The notes beneath the pieces were generated by a model. The model saw only the letters and a list, made by a program, of their open reading frames with translations, searched no databases and was not told where the DNA came from. A program made the position numbers and the translations under genes. From NCBI RefSeq assembly GCF_026151205.1, contig NC_087079.1:2389730-2453729 (forward strand): a stretch of 64,000 bases of DNA, in the 5' to 3' direction. Positions 34,001 through 43,812 of the stretch are shown in pieces; positions within the stretch are counted from its first letter, which is position 1; every line of letters begins with the position of its first letter. The DNA comes from Bolinopsis microptera (Eukaryota > Ctenophora > Tentaculata > Lobata > Bolinopsidae).

Positions 34001-37000
34001 TCTCAATGTTGGAATTCTACACATGCACGGTCTGGACGAGTTCTACAACGCACCAGATCACCTCAGCTTCCAGAAGTACATACAGGAACATTCCAACCTC
34101 ACTGTCCACCTAATAGACGCGTTTAATGGCAGACGGCCAAGTCTAACTCGACTATCAATGCAGGTTCCTGAGATCCTGGAGCAAGTTAAAGAGATAGCAG
34201 CACAGTATGACGCTGTGATAGCTGTTGGTTACTCACAAGGAGGGATAGTATGGAGGGGGATGATAGAGGCTTGGGATGACCACAATGTGGACACCTTCAT
34301 CTCTATCGCATCTCCTCAGCATGGTATAGCAGGACCCCCGCCCCTTGTCAAGGACATGGTCCCCTTTATTGATAACTTTGCCAGAACCCCAACCTTCTAC
34401 AGGTTTGTGTATTCTAAACAGGGACAAAGACTGGCGCCTCTCAACTATTACCTAGACCCGAACCACTACGATAGATACCTGAAATACTCTGACTTCTTCC
34501 CTCGACTCAATAACGAAAAGGGTACAGACGAAGAGAAAGCAACACAAAAAGCCAATTTCCTGAAGCTCCGAAAGCTGATTCTAGTCTCAGGTCCTGATGA
34601 AGATGCTATCAGACCGAGAGAGTCGGCCCAGTTTGGGTTCTACACGGAGGGAGGAACTAAAGAAAACAAGGTCATACCCATGGAGGAGACTAGGTTTTAC
34701 AAAGAGGACTTGTTTGGGCTGAAGAGTCTAGATAAACGAGGTGGAGTTGAGTTGTGTACGGTGGCCGGACTCACTCACACACAGTTTAGAGATGATAAAA
34801 CTGTTATGGATACGTGTGTACTTGAAGCAGTCGCGGATACACTGGCACAATAGAGGATGAAATTTTATTACAATTATTTGTTATTACATTCTAGTGAGTA
34901 CCTGATAAGGATAGTCTTATTGTGTATTTTAGATTGTAAACGCTATGTAACAATTAACATAACACTCAATCTTGGCGACATCACCTAAAATAAACTTACT
35001 ACTTCCTTGAGCACTACACATGAACTAGAACTGTTCTCATCTGCAGCTAGAGACCTCTTATATCCAGCTGAATCCAGACCTAGACACTCCGCTATCAGAG
35101 CCACATCTGTACCTGTATTAGGAGGTGTTAGGGAGCAAACGATTACAAATCAATTACAAATCAATTACAAATCAATTGATTTGATTTGATTTGAAACTTT
35201 TACAAAATAGCAAATATACAAATGTACAGCAAATCGAACAAACATATAAAATGGGCCGAAATGTATAAATGCTATAAAGCGTGGGTCAGTGAAACAAGTA
35301 CAGAGGACAACTTTTAAAACAGGAGTTTTATGGCCGCCCAAAGTCTCAATAACGTCACCTCCACCTAGTAATAAAATTATGAAATATGAAGTGTGAAACA
35401 AATTATGAAATATGAAGTGTGAAACAATCAAGAAATAGCTCGTATATAAATTATAAAATTGTCTCTCAAATACAGATAACGTCCGAAAACTATTAAGATA
35501 CGCAATACTCATTCAAATACTGATCAGTGTCCGAGAGACATGAATTGCTTCACGGTGGTGTCTTATCACGGCTACAGACTTTCCCGTACCGGATATAGTG
35601 GTCGAGATGAGTCTGTTCAGCCCTCTTCTTCTTCAGGTCGGTAACCAGATGTTTCCTCGTTGCTCGTTCTTCGCTAGATCTATCTGGACAGATCCATACA
35701 TTTTTGTGGGTCTCAACTAGCCTCAGTCTTCCTGTTTTCGTCAGAATCTGTTGAACCGCTGTAGAGCTTGGGACAGTGATCTTTACTGGTCGGATAGTCG
35801 TACTACCTGGCCTCTTCCTGCCGACTCTAGTCGCTTCGAAGTGAGGTTTCTCCCCAATCTCCTCCAGAACTGCGGTTACTAGCGCTGGAAGCTGTTCTCC
35901 CTCTTCTTCTTTCAACCCAAACACAATCAGGTTCTTGCTCCTGTCCTCCTCTGCAGCCACACTCTTCATCACCTTCTTCAGGATGTTACTGTTGCAGACC
36001 GTACCACTTGCACTGTTCTGTTGTACAGCTGCACTATAGCTCTTAATCCCTGACTCCACCGTTGTTTGCACTGTCTTCTTAACCGACGTCTTAAGCAACT
36101 CTAGTTCTTTGTCCTTCTGCACAAGCAGCTGGCCCTGCAGCCTGATCAACTTATCCTTGTCTTCTAACGCTTCCGTCTTCAAGAAATATATGATCTCCTC
36201 CATTTTACCCATCTGGCATTCATGCCGTTGAACGAGGTCTATTGCTTCCACAAGCCGAAGTGCCAGATGCTTTTTATAGACAGTTGGAGCCATAAATATT
36301 TCTCTGTCCATATCTCCACAAATATCTCTGTCGTCGATTTTCAGTTCTTTTCCCAGCGTAATGAACCACTTAGTAACACTGTCCTTCAATTTTGTCTGTT
36401 CATCATACTCGAATCCTTGAATTTGGTCCAGAGATTGGGTCACCTTACGATCATCCTCCATAATGTACTTGTATAGGAATGTACAAGTACACACGCAAAG
36501 GCTAACTACACGGTAGCAGCAAACTGAACTTATCGCAATTTACAAACCAATTACAAATCAATCACAAATGTGATTATAATTCCAATTTTGAAAATATAAA
36601 ATATGATAACGAATATAATAAACAAACCTTCAATAGGGCTACAGAGCCGGGATACGACAGGATGTAGCTGAGAGGAGAGGTAATAGTGGGTGTCTATCTT
36701 CAGCATCTCTGAAACACAGCCGTTATATTATATACCTTCCATCGCCAATCTCTCAAAGTCCAAAGGGGGTTACCCCCCTCTAAAGCTCCTGTGTCAACAA
36801 TAAAATGATAAAAATGTCTCCATGTTGTAAGATAAACAGGTTGTAAGATTAACAAAATGTACCAGGTTTATCGTTGATCTCAGAAGGATGGTAAGCCCGC
36901 TGTGTAGGTGCTGTTGTAGTCCCGTCCTCACAGATCACGTACTCTATAACGTCACCAGATACTACACGCTTCCCTTGTGAGATCAACCTTAGCGCTACCT

Positions 37001-40000
37001 GCAAACAGGTATTTCAGAGAAGTGTCAAATATTTAAATATTTAAGTAGAAAATTCGGGAAAGTAAAATTTATAGCAGTTGGAATGAAGGTGAAAATAAGA
37101 CCAAATGTGAAGAATGAAGATGACAGTGAATACCCATTAGCCATGACCATAACCGTTACCATAGTAATAGTTAATAGTACTATAATAGTTACCATTACCT
37201 GGACGTGAGGCTGAGATTTCTTGTCAGGGTAATCAGCTGGAGATTTAGTGAGACTCTTGTGGATCACATACTTCTGGAGAAGGATCTTCCTCTCTGTCAC
37301 TTGCTTACCAATATCTGAGAAGCGGGGTACTAGATCTTAAACTGGTTTATTTTAACAACTAATCACGTACATGCTAAATCTGTTAAAAATATGGACTGTT
37401 ATAAATATGGTTCTTTGGCCCGAAAAGGACCAAATTAGACCCCCATAATATTACCAACTAAGGTAGTTTAGGGACTAAGAAACTACTTTGAAAATAACTC
37501 AGTTTCCTGTGTGACTAACCGGTAAGATAAGAGTGTATTTCCTCCAATACGGTGTCTCTTTTCTTGTTGGATAAGATACAATCCAGCACATACGTTCCAG
37601 CATCCTTAGCTAGCTCACTCCAATCACGTCTCACTATATCCAGACCTGATAAAGTTCGAAATTATATAATTAAGTAAATTAAATGCATATAATAACTTCT
37701 AAACTCATGAAAAACTGATCAAATTGCTGAAATCTAAATCCATGGAGAGATATTGACAGAGAACTATTGAGTATTGATCTACCTTGTCCTCGTCTTCAAA
37801 TATAAGCACTGATATTAAACACAAACCTTTCAGTTCCCGCTCCTCTCTAAAACTCCCATCTGCTTGAAGCTGCAGTGTGATGGCAGCATACTTCTTCTTC
37901 TTCAACAGTAACATAGACTTGAAGACTCCATCAATGTCTATCTCCAGCAGCCTATACATTTTGTTAACCTCCGCCTTTACCTTCCTTCCTAACTGCATGA
38001 CCTCCTGAATCTCAGTTGAGTGTGTGTTAATCATGATGGAGTCAGTGTCTCCGTACACAACATCCATCCTCATGTTGGTCTCCACCAGGTCCTTGGCAGC
38101 GAGCAATGCCTCCCTACCTTTAGAGGTTACCAGAGCGGCTAGCGCTTTAGCGTAGAATCTAGAGTTGCTGAAACCAAGGCAACCGTACATAGAATTAGCG
38201 GTCAGCTTCAGTGCTTTCTGTCTGATATCGTACTGCAAGTATTTATCAGAACCAGGAGTTTCTTTCTTTAACAAGTTCTTCACATCCTTCCTGCGCTCCA
38301 CCAACTTCTTTATCTCCACTGGCAGTATGCCAGGTGCTAAGTCTGTACTAGGAACCTCAGCAATTCCGTCGATGTTGACGGTAGAAGCATCTACTGTTGT
38401 AAAGCACACGTTGTATTCCTGTATTAAAGAGGGGTACAAACTGTTAAAATCAAGAAGCAGAATGTATGTGTCGTAAAAACCCTTCTTCGGCTCCAGAACC
38501 AGCCCTCCTGAGTAAGTGTCCTTCTTTTTGTCAACGTTTCCCTCTTCCGCAGCCTTCATCTTCGCTGTTTTCTTGTCAGGTACAATAAAGTCCTGGTCAT
38601 TAAAGGCGTGGAGAAGAAGATATTCGTTTCTCTCTGCTCTGCCACCGAGAAGTGTCCTCTGCCACACATTTCCACACAGTTTAGTAATCTGATGGCTGAG
38701 AGGCAGAGCCATCAGTTCGAACATTATCTTCAGATTGAAGCTAGCATCGTTCAGTGTGTGGTGGATCGCTTGGAGAAGGTTGTGGGATGTGTCGAACATT
38801 GAAGCAGCTTGCTCCAGAGAGAACTCCAGTCGGGTCTCTTTGAGAATTATCTTAGCAAACTCTGTCAGATCATATTTACGAAGTCTAATGAGTTCCTTGC
38901 AGGATATCTTGGTGTCAACAACAATCCTGCCTGTCAGCACCCCCACCCCTACTAGACCAGCACTACCAAACGATTTGGGCAATGTTGTTCTTTTGAACCT
39001 TGATATTCTCGACCAGTGGGGCACTTTAACAGCCACCAAGCGGTGAAGCAGGACATCAATATCAAACGCGCAGTCGTAACCAATCATAATGTCAGGATCC
39101 AGTTTTTGGAGTCGAGCAATAAACCATCCCAACATAGATCGTTCAGATTTGAAAACCTCGATATTAGTTGAAGTTGCCTTCACAGCCTTGTCAAAATCGT
39201 AAGGGTAGACCTGATTATTTGGAATAGTTATTGCTGCAAGATGCTGGGAGTAGTGTTGTCTTGGAGATGCCTTGTCGATGTGGAACTCAGACTGAACCAA
39301 AGCTCCAATCGAAATGATTTCGTTGGCATTGGTCTTAGGGTTTATCATAGTTTTGAGACTAAGTGAAATGCAGGATAGAGGAGGAGGAGGAAGCTCCTCT
39401 TTCCAGTGCTGGATATCTGACATCTTCTCAACTGCCACCTCGTATGTAGCCCATGTGCTCTGTAGACGGGGTGTGACACAGTTTTTAGCAAGGATCCAAG
39501 ATGGACCTTTCAACCTACCCTGCAAAATAAGGAGTTCTTGTGCTGTTTGTGTTGTACCGAACACTCGATGGAATGTTTTACCTTCAAGATTGAACGGGAG
39601 AGGAGCGTATTCAGCTGAATATCTCACTTCCAAGTACTCGCTCTCATATGGTACATCCAAACCATGGACGTTCCAAGCAAACTTTTTAGAGGACGGTTTT
39701 GATTGAAACTTGTTGATTTTAAACTTAGGGGCGATAATATCGTTGAACTCTTGGTAGACATCCAGCATCTTGATATCCTCTCCAGTATCTGGGTGTGTGT
39801 CACGTGGGAGTATGAAGACTGTTCTAGGAATGTTTGTAACAGCTACACATGCACTGGTGTACTTCCCCTCCCCCACCTCCACTTTCCAAACAGATACACC
39901 GTCCCTGGATTATTGTAGCTGTTCTCGTATGCATCAAAATAGTACATCTTGAACATTTCCTGCTCATCTACTGTCACCATTGGACAGGTTCCCTTGTCAA

Positions 40001-41485
40001 AAGTAACATCAGCTGAAGTCTTAGGTTCATCAACAAACATGGACCAGTCTACAGGAGGCTCTGCCTTTACTTTTACCTCTTTTACCTCCATTGCTTGCGG
40101 CTCTCTTTTAACGACCAAGTCAGCTTGTTCAAGCATGGCATCGTCTATGTCATCCATTGGAATATCCATAGAGTCTTCATCAACATGAGCTGCTGTTTCC
40201 TCCATGAATGAAACACTGTGCGCTTCTTCTTTAATGCTTGTTTTGGGTAGATTATTCCCTGCTGATTTCCTTTGCAGTATCCTGTGGTTTAACTTGTAGA
40301 GGAACATATGATCAACATAAAGCCGAATCAATGGAATTCAAGAATGCCAAGATAAAATTTTATTTTAATGACCTGTCATAAAAAATTGTTAAAATTACAT
40401 CACATGGATAATATCATCTTAAAACTTTGAAAGGCTGTAAAAGAGGAGTTCTTGGAACAAACTTGGTGGGAGCAGGTTTAATGCTAGGTTTGGAACTCTG
40501 CGAGAGTTTCTGGGAGGGAGGGTGTCTGACCACTCTGTTAGTTTTAGGAGCCTCTGATACAGCAGCAGTTATGTTCGGTTTATCAAGTGATGTCAGCAGC
40601 TCATCAAGTAAAGCATCAGTTCCTAAAAAATAAGTACATAATTCTACCGTATCAAAGTTGAAAACATAATCATATAATTTTAAACGTTTTCCTTCAGTAG
40701 TTTTCAGATCATGTGAACTGGAACTAAATTTATTAGTATTTAGTAGTAAATTTCTAATCTGCCCGTAGGTAAAATTATACAAACCCAAAGTTTTAGTTTC
40801 AGTCTGTGTTTTGTTTTTGCCCTTAGTCATGAATTGGGCGATCCCACCATTAGCTGGAGCCTTTACATTGCTGGGCTTCTTTCTTTTCTTGCTTCCAGAA
40901 GCACTTGAAATGCTCTCAGACCAGTCTTCCTGCTCTTCGTCAAATATTTCTCTGCCTTAATTTTTGAAAAATTAACCACACTTAGAAATTTAAAAAATAA
41001 TTTAGTTGTTTAATAATAACTTGTTAGTAATAACTTTATTTTTGCAGAATCACATCAAAAGCCTCCTGGCATGGGCAGAGTAGCACTATACAACAGCTTC
41101 ACTTTACCTGTATCATCGTAGCCACTTCCTTTAATGTCACCCACCACCCATTCATTTTGCAGTCGTTCATTTACAATATCTGCATATTGGTCCTCAGTAA
41201 CATAATCGTATATTGCTTCCTCGTCCTGAGGGTAAACAGTTACTAAACTGCAAATCAGAGTTTTAAATTAGGATAAGATACAAAACAAAACATTTCAATA
41301 CTCTACAATGAAATAAGCTGGTCACTAAAGTTTACATGCAATAGCAACAGTTTAAGGCAACACACCTTAATGTTGTCCATTGCTTTAGATTGACCACTCC
41401 GTGCCTGCTTGAGTTTTTCTAAGGCGGACAGGTCTACTCCCCTTCTCTTCCTCTCTCTCTTTGAGTACTCGCGAGAGTCTGACAT
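30933..41485 (-). CDS. POLA1: DNA polymerase alpha catalytic subunit, 14 exons
   Basis: The enzyme extends RNA primers at replication origins and on Okazaki fragments, in complex with the B subunit and primase. Exons (minus): 41485-41366, 41225-41108, 40955-40785, 40622-about 40426, about 40281-37827, 37645-37520, 37314-37199, 36998-36863, 36708-36628, 35112-35000, 32077-31896, 31728-31624, 31381-31304 and 31095-30933, roughly 1385 residues against 1462 in human. Visible family B motifs: [10 protein letters not shown] (motif A, about 38465-38436), KLTANSMYG (motif B, about 38205-38178) and YGDTDS (motif C, about 38060-38043). The C-terminal zinc motifs are C-x2-C...C-x2-C (exon 11) and C-x4-C...C-x2-C (exon 12), and the end is [12 protein letters not shown]. 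Exon phases agree throughout except at the exon 4-5 join, which I could not settle. The big exon has a one-base frame break near 39883-39885. Introns hold a palindrome, a PPT2-like gene and an ORF1-only retroelement. Confidence 0.95.
31304..31381 (-). CDS. POLA1: POLA1 exon 13
   Basis: 25 codons ([18 protein letters not shown]), matching SDKSLYTQLCFYRYIFD of the human protein. Acceptor ttcacag, donor gttagt. Confidence 0.92.
31624..31728 (-). CDS. POLA1: POLA1 exon 12 (zinc motif 2)
   Basis: 34 codons. IQKYYSG matches the IKKYYDG of the human enzyme, followed by C-x4-C and C-x2-C, the second zinc site. Donor gttagt. Confidence 0.92.
31896..32077 (-). CDS. POLA1: POLA1 exon 11 (zinc motif 1)
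   Basis: 60 codons plus two bases. C-x2-C (LPCQHC) and C-x2-C (FSCQSC) form the first C-terminal zinc site that helps bind the B subunit. Acceptor cccccag, donor gtgagt. Confidence 0.93.
32182..33588. mobile_element. TTAA-flanked foldback element, 1.4 kb, in a POLA1 intron
   Basis: Two arms of about 690 bp are almost identical inverted copies around 32885. The element begins GGGGAGATACACC at 32186 and ends with its complement at 33584, with TTAA outside both ends. The same 85-residue frame (32474-32731 plus, 33039-33296 minus) appears in both arms without a change, which shows how little the arms have diverged. TTAA targets and GGGG ends suggest a piggyBac- or Kolobok-mobilised non-autonomous element. 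A diverged relative is at about 60370-60870. Confidence 0.88.
33908..33915 (+). promoter_or_regulatory. TATA box of the PPT2-like gene
   Basis: TATATAAA lies 33 bases upstream of the ATG at 33948, which would give a very short 5' UTR of about 10 bases. Confidence 0.55.
33948..34853 (+). CDS. PPT2: Lysosomal thioesterase PPT2-like, single exon, nested in POLA1
   Basis: 301 residues. An alpha/beta-hydrolase that removes long-chain acyl groups from CoA or lipid thioesters in lysosomes. Residues 1-19 form a signal peptide ([12 protein letters not shown]). [11 protein letters not shown] is the oxyanion-side start. The nucleophile is Ser96 in GYSQGG, the acid is Asp217 or Asp219 in SGPDEDAI, and the histidine is His277 in [23 protein letters not shown] and GFYTEGGT match PPT2 better than PPT1. 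The length is close to the family norm (about 300). The frame is complete, without introns, and lies in the 2.9-kb intron between POLA1 exons 10 and 11 on the opposite strand. Absence of introns suggests either an old retrocopy or simple intron loss. Confidence 0.93.
   Translation: MFQRVALPLLLLLGLSSCLNVGILHMHGLDEFYNAPDHLSFQKYIQEHSNLTVHLIDAFNGRRPSLTRLSMQVPEILEQVKEIAAQYDAVIAVGYSQGGIVWRGMIEAWDDHNVDTFISIASPQHGIAGPPPLVKDMVPFIDNFARTPTFYRFVYSKQGQRLAPLNYYLDPNHYDRYLKYSDFFPRLNNEKGTDEEKATQKANFLKLRKLILVSGPDEDAIRPRESAQFGFYTEGGTKENKVIPMEETRFYKEDLFGLKSLDKRGGVELCTVAGLTHTQFRDDKTVMDTCVLEAVADTLAQ
34989..34994 (+). terminator. Possible polyadenylation signal of the PPT2-like gene
   Basis: AATAAA lies 136 bases after the stop. 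It overlaps the donor site of POLA1 exon 10 on the other strand, so the two transcripts may overlap tail to body. Confidence 0.4.
35000..35112 (-). CDS. POLA1: POLA1 exon 10
   Basis: 37 codons beginning [13 protein letters not shown], matching the IDAVLIATWLGLD segment of the family. Acceptor aatacag, donor gtaagt. The opposite strand carries a possible polyadenylation signal of the nested PPT2 gene at its donor. Confidence 0.9.
35177..36548 (-). mobile_element. ORF1-only non-autonomous retroelement with 14-bp target duplication
   Basis: AATTACAAATCAAT is present on both sides (35163-35176 and 36549-36562). Reading on the minus strand there is one frame (36461-35550), then about 370 bp of 3' UTR ending in an (AATCA)n-type tail next to the duplication. 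No endonuclease or reverse transcriptase follows. Structure and target duplication show LINE-type insertion with another element's machinery. It lies in the POLA1 intron between exons 9 and 10. Confidence 0.8.
35550..36461 (-). CDS. LINE ORF1p-like protein
   Basis: About 303 residues when started at MEDDRKV (36461); an upstream in-frame ATG at 36494 adds 11. The middle is a predicted coiled coil ([31 protein letters not shown]...). The C-terminal half has the ORF1p signature: [16 protein letters not shown], then [10 protein letters not shown]...LTKTGRL, then [19 protein letters not shown], as in RRM-plus-C-terminal-domain ORF1 proteins that bind retrotransposon RNA. The frame is intact over its whole length, so insertion is recent or the protein is still selected. 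Confidence 0.75.
   Translation of the reverse strand: MEDDRKVTQSLDQIQGFEYDEQTKLKDSVTKWFITLGKELKIDDRDICGDMDREIFMAPTVYKKHLALRLVEAIDLVQRHECQMGKMEEIIYFLKTEALEDKDKLIRLQGQLLVQKDKELELLKTSVKKTVQTTVESGIKSYSAAVQQNSASGTVCNSNILKKVMKSVAAEEDRSKNLIVFGLKEEEGEQLPALVTAVLEEIGEKPHFEATRVGRKRPGSTTIRPVKITVPSSTAVQQILTKTGRLRLVETHKNVWICPDRSSEERATRKHLVTDLKKKRAEQTHLDHYIRYGKVCSRDKTPP
36628..36708 (-). CDS. POLA1: POLA1 exon 9
   Basis: 26 codons ([20 protein letters not shown]), the conserved ID-x-x-YYL...HPVV segment. Donor gtttgt. Confidence 0.93.
36863..36998 (-). CDS. POLA1: POLA1 exon 8
   Basis: 45 codons plus one base ([12 protein letters not shown]...YVICEDG). Acceptor tttgcag, donor gtacat. Confidence 0.93.
37199..37314 (-). 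CDS. POLA1: POLA1 exon 7
   Basis: 38 codons including [18 protein letters not shown], the conserved thumb KY motif region. Acceptor ttctcag, donor gtaatg. Confidence 0.93.
37520..37645 (-). CDS. POLA1: POLA1 exon 6
   Basis: 41 codons starting LDIVRRDW, the conserved post-motif-C thumb segment. Acceptor tatcag, donor gttagt. Confidence 0.93.
37827..40281 (-). CDS. POLA1: POLA1 exon 5, large catalytic exon (contains a 1-base frame break)
   Basis: About 2455 bases cover the linker, N-terminal domain, inactive exonuclease-like domain ([17 protein letters not shown]) and the palm/fingers motifs A, B and C. It ends at RELKG before donor gtttgt. The upstream frame (...GTVYLFGK) and the downstream frame ([15 protein letters not shown]...) are both clearly polymerase alpha but differ by one base at the AAA of 39885-39883. 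No intron signals sit there. A missing A, either real or an assembly error, explains it. Confidence 0.92.
40426..40622 (-). CDS. POLA1: POLA1 exon 4 (3' boundary uncertain)
   Basis: Starts with [13 protein letters not shown] after acceptor ttttttag, matching the LLGDILQDL-type primase/Pol12 linker region. The frame is open to 40414. A donor at gttttaag (after 40426) would be phase 0 and pair with an acceptor at about 40293. An earlier gtttgt would pair with the acceptor at 40281. Both donors are weak. Confidence 0.75.
40785..40955 (-). CDS. POLA1: POLA1 exon 3
   Basis: Begins with GREIFDEE, matching the conserved GREIFDDD of the family. It has a KKRKKP basic stretch and ends before donor gtttgt in phase 1. 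Confidence 0.9.
41108..41225 (-). CDS. POLA1: POLA1 exon 2
   Basis: 39 codons plus one base, acceptor ccctcag, donor gtaaag. Contains the conserved N-terminal segment [13 protein letters not shown]...DWIVDD-like region (here [14 protein letters not shown]). Confidence 0.9.
41366..41485 (-). CDS. POLA1: POLA1 exon 1
   Basis: 40 codons from the ATG at 41485 to donor gtgtgt. It gives the basic N-terminal stretch (SKRERKRRG...[11 protein letters not shown]) that aligns with the start of the human protein. Confidence 0.9.
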
Positions 41486-41636
41486 TTTATCTACAACCTA
41501 TATTTTCATGTGGTTGTTAATGAAACAAATTATGTTAAAACATTATTATCAAACATGTCAATCTTACAAATGTCAACAATCCTAAAATAATTTAGAACCT
41601 AAACGTGATCCTTTGTAAGATTATATGTCCCAAAAT

Positions 41637-41927
41637 TCAAATTGACTTGTACTCAAGTATAAAGTCGAACAATTTACTCCAATAACTACGGTTACTAGCA
41701 AGTTCTCTCAAATGAAGAATATCATCATATGACTCCAGCAAGATGAAACGCTTCCAGAGGTCGACCTTCAGGTGGTGTAGGAGGTTACGTCTGTGAGCCC
41801 CGAGTCTACCAACTTCACTACACATCTCGACAGCAAAGCACAGCGCAGCTTGAGCTGGTGATCTTTCATCGCTCCTCAGTATGTGTCCTAGCATCTTCCA
41901 CCTAGATAACTCAGCACGCTCAGACAT
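41637..41927 (-). pseudogene. Non-LTR reverse transcriptase C-terminal remnant
   Basis: 96 codons with SRWKMLGHILRSDERSPAQAAL and RLGAHRRNLLHHLKVDL, the typical RW-x-LGH-x-LR tail that follows the reverse transcriptase domain in many non-LTR elements. It sits 150 bp upstream of the POLA1 start on the same strand. No catalytic part is present. Confidence 0.55.
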
Positions 41928-42019
41928 GTTAAAACATGGGTAGATTTAACAAACAATGCATTAGATGTGCAGTTCATGTCATGATTGAATGATTATTCAA
42001 TTTAATTATTATTAAATTT

Positions 42020-42700
42020 AATTCAATTAATGCAGAACTAATGAGAACTGTGAAATGCAAGGATGTGCAGACTGAGCCAGTTCTCCTTCCAGTTGATGGT
42101 CTAGAGTTACCAAAGGGAACAGTCCTAGGAGACCAAGCTAGGCTGGACATTTCTGCAAGATCGATTTGGAATGCTTCAGAGAGGGCATTTTTTGATGTAA
42201 GGGTATTTCATGCCCCAGCCCCCTCCAATGCAAGCAAATTGATTCCAGCGATGTACCAGTCCCATGAAAATGAGAGAAAGCGATGTTACAACGCAAGGGT
42301 TCTTGAAGTGGAGAAAGGAAGCTTCACACCTTTAGTTTTCTCGACTTCTGGTGGAATGGGTGGTGAAGCTGAAAGACTGGTTAAGAAGCTGGCCAGTAAG
42401 ATGGAGTACCACACCGGCCAGAGGTACTCGGATGCTGTAGGATACATTAGAAAGCGCTTTCGCTTTGAAATCCTAAGAACAACAGTGATTTCTCTCCGTG
42501 GAGACAGAGGTGCGAGAAAAAACATTGTTGATATAAACAGTCTAGATCTCAACTTGGAGCCACAAGGCCAAGGGTAATTTTCGATTGTTTAGGAAACTTT
42601 TTTAATTCTTAAAGGGTAGATTTTATATAGGGTCATTGCTATATTATGTGTACGTATATTGTTTGAATAATTTTATAAAAAATTTAATTCAATTATAAAA
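42020..42700 (+). mobile_element. Retroelement 3' fragment (family E), best copy
   Basis: An open frame (42041-42577) is followed by a 3' UTR that includes gggtcattgctatattatgt. The same 3' end recurs in reverse at 27868 and 29176, so three copies of this family lie in the window, all strongly 5' truncated. Confidence 0.7.
42041..42577 (+). pseudogene. Retroelement polyprotein C-terminal domain, open frame
   Basis: 178 codons. Conserved blocks are ARSIWNASERAFFDVRVFH, MYQSHENERKRCYNARVLEV, GSFTPLVFSTSGGMGGEA, GQRYSDAVGYIRKRFRFEILRT and SLRGDRGAR. This domain is common at the end of retroelement polyproteins in cnidarians, sponges and lancelets; its biochemical role is not known to me. No start region or partner frames remain, so it is treated as a truncated element although this part has no stop. 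Confidence 0.55.
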
Positions 42701-43471
42701 TTTGGCAACATGAATGAATATTGAATAACTCAAATACCTAAAATGGTGCTGCTGGCCTGCAAGATGTTTCTAAAAGAATTCTGTTCTCTGGCAAGGTAAC
42801 CTAATTTATAGTACCAAGTTTAGGATCAATATTATATAATGTTAACATAAAATAAGCTACTATGTATTACATATTATATTATTATAGCCCAAGCACTTCC
42901 TTCAATTTATTTGTCCCAAATTATTTATATGATACACAGTGATATCAGTAGGTTGCCACTCTATTAATGCACCATGCGTTACCTCCAGTCCTTCTAATAG
43001 TTATACACAAAATTCTACAGTCCTAATTTTGTATCGTGATAGAGACCGGTGTCCATACAAAACTTTTACTAGGTTGTCGTATTTGGTGTGAGAAATAGCG
43101 AACAGCACGCTCACTCCTTTGTAGGTTTACAACCTACCAGGACGCGCGCCGAGTTGGACGGGAACACCCACCCGTTAAACACTCCTTTGCCCCGTCAACC
43201 TATATCTAATCTATTCAAAGAGTGACAACCTTGGACCATGCTACACAATGAATTAGGATTCCTTTAAATATTAAATTGATTTATTGCATGCTTGTTTATT
43301 CTGTAATAAATGGCATAAAATTTGCTCTAACCAGAGCCCTCTCGCTTGCAGTAGCGCGCGACCGCAGTACGCGTATATACATGGCTATGTGAGGCATTAA
43401 ATTGAAATTTTTGTTGAACTGAATTTTTTTTAAACTGATCACACATTAATAAAGCCAATGGCTCTTACTAA
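42701..43471. other. Intergenic with dispersed repeat pieces
   Basis: 43128-43166 (aacctaccaggacgcgcgcc) matches the ends of the element at 56514-57582. 43305-43400 is an inverted copy of 55870-55975 (gctctaaccagagccctctc). No gene recognised. Confidence 0.55.
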
Positions 43472-43608
43472 TTCGCTCGCCCAAAAATTTCACGTGACTT
43501 TGGTTTTTATGGTCTTGCAGCCGTACTAAACGGTTTTACATAAACCCTAATCCCAACCCTAACCCTAACCATAACCCCGAAGCTATCCATAATCCTTATC
43601 ACAACCCT

Positions 43609-43791
43609 TGTTAAATCAGAGAAGCAATGACACACGTTGATAAGTCAGGAAAGAAGTCAATAGATATACAAAGACCCCACGGCTAACAGAGACATCATAT
43701 ATATAACATACTCCTGAAATATAGGGAGTTAACTCACATTCAAATATAGATACAAACATATAAAATATAATAGGAGAATATCAAGTTCACA
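43609..43791 (-). repeat. 3' LTR of the copia element
   Basis: 183 bp, direct repeat of 49630-49812; starts tgttaaatcag and ends gttcaca on the plus strand. Confidence 0.96.
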
Positions 43792-43812
43792 ATCTCCCTA
43801 AACTTTCTCTCA
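43792..43812 (-). promoter_or_regulatory. Polypurine tract of the copia element
   Basis: On the minus strand gagagaaagtttagggagat abuts the 3' LTR and would prime plus-strand DNA synthesis. Confidence 0.7.

Noticed and set aside
39870-39895. Programmed -1 frameshift in POLA1
   Set aside because: The site (GGAAAG) is not a canonical slippery heptamer and POLA1 is not known to use frameshifting. A missing base is simpler.
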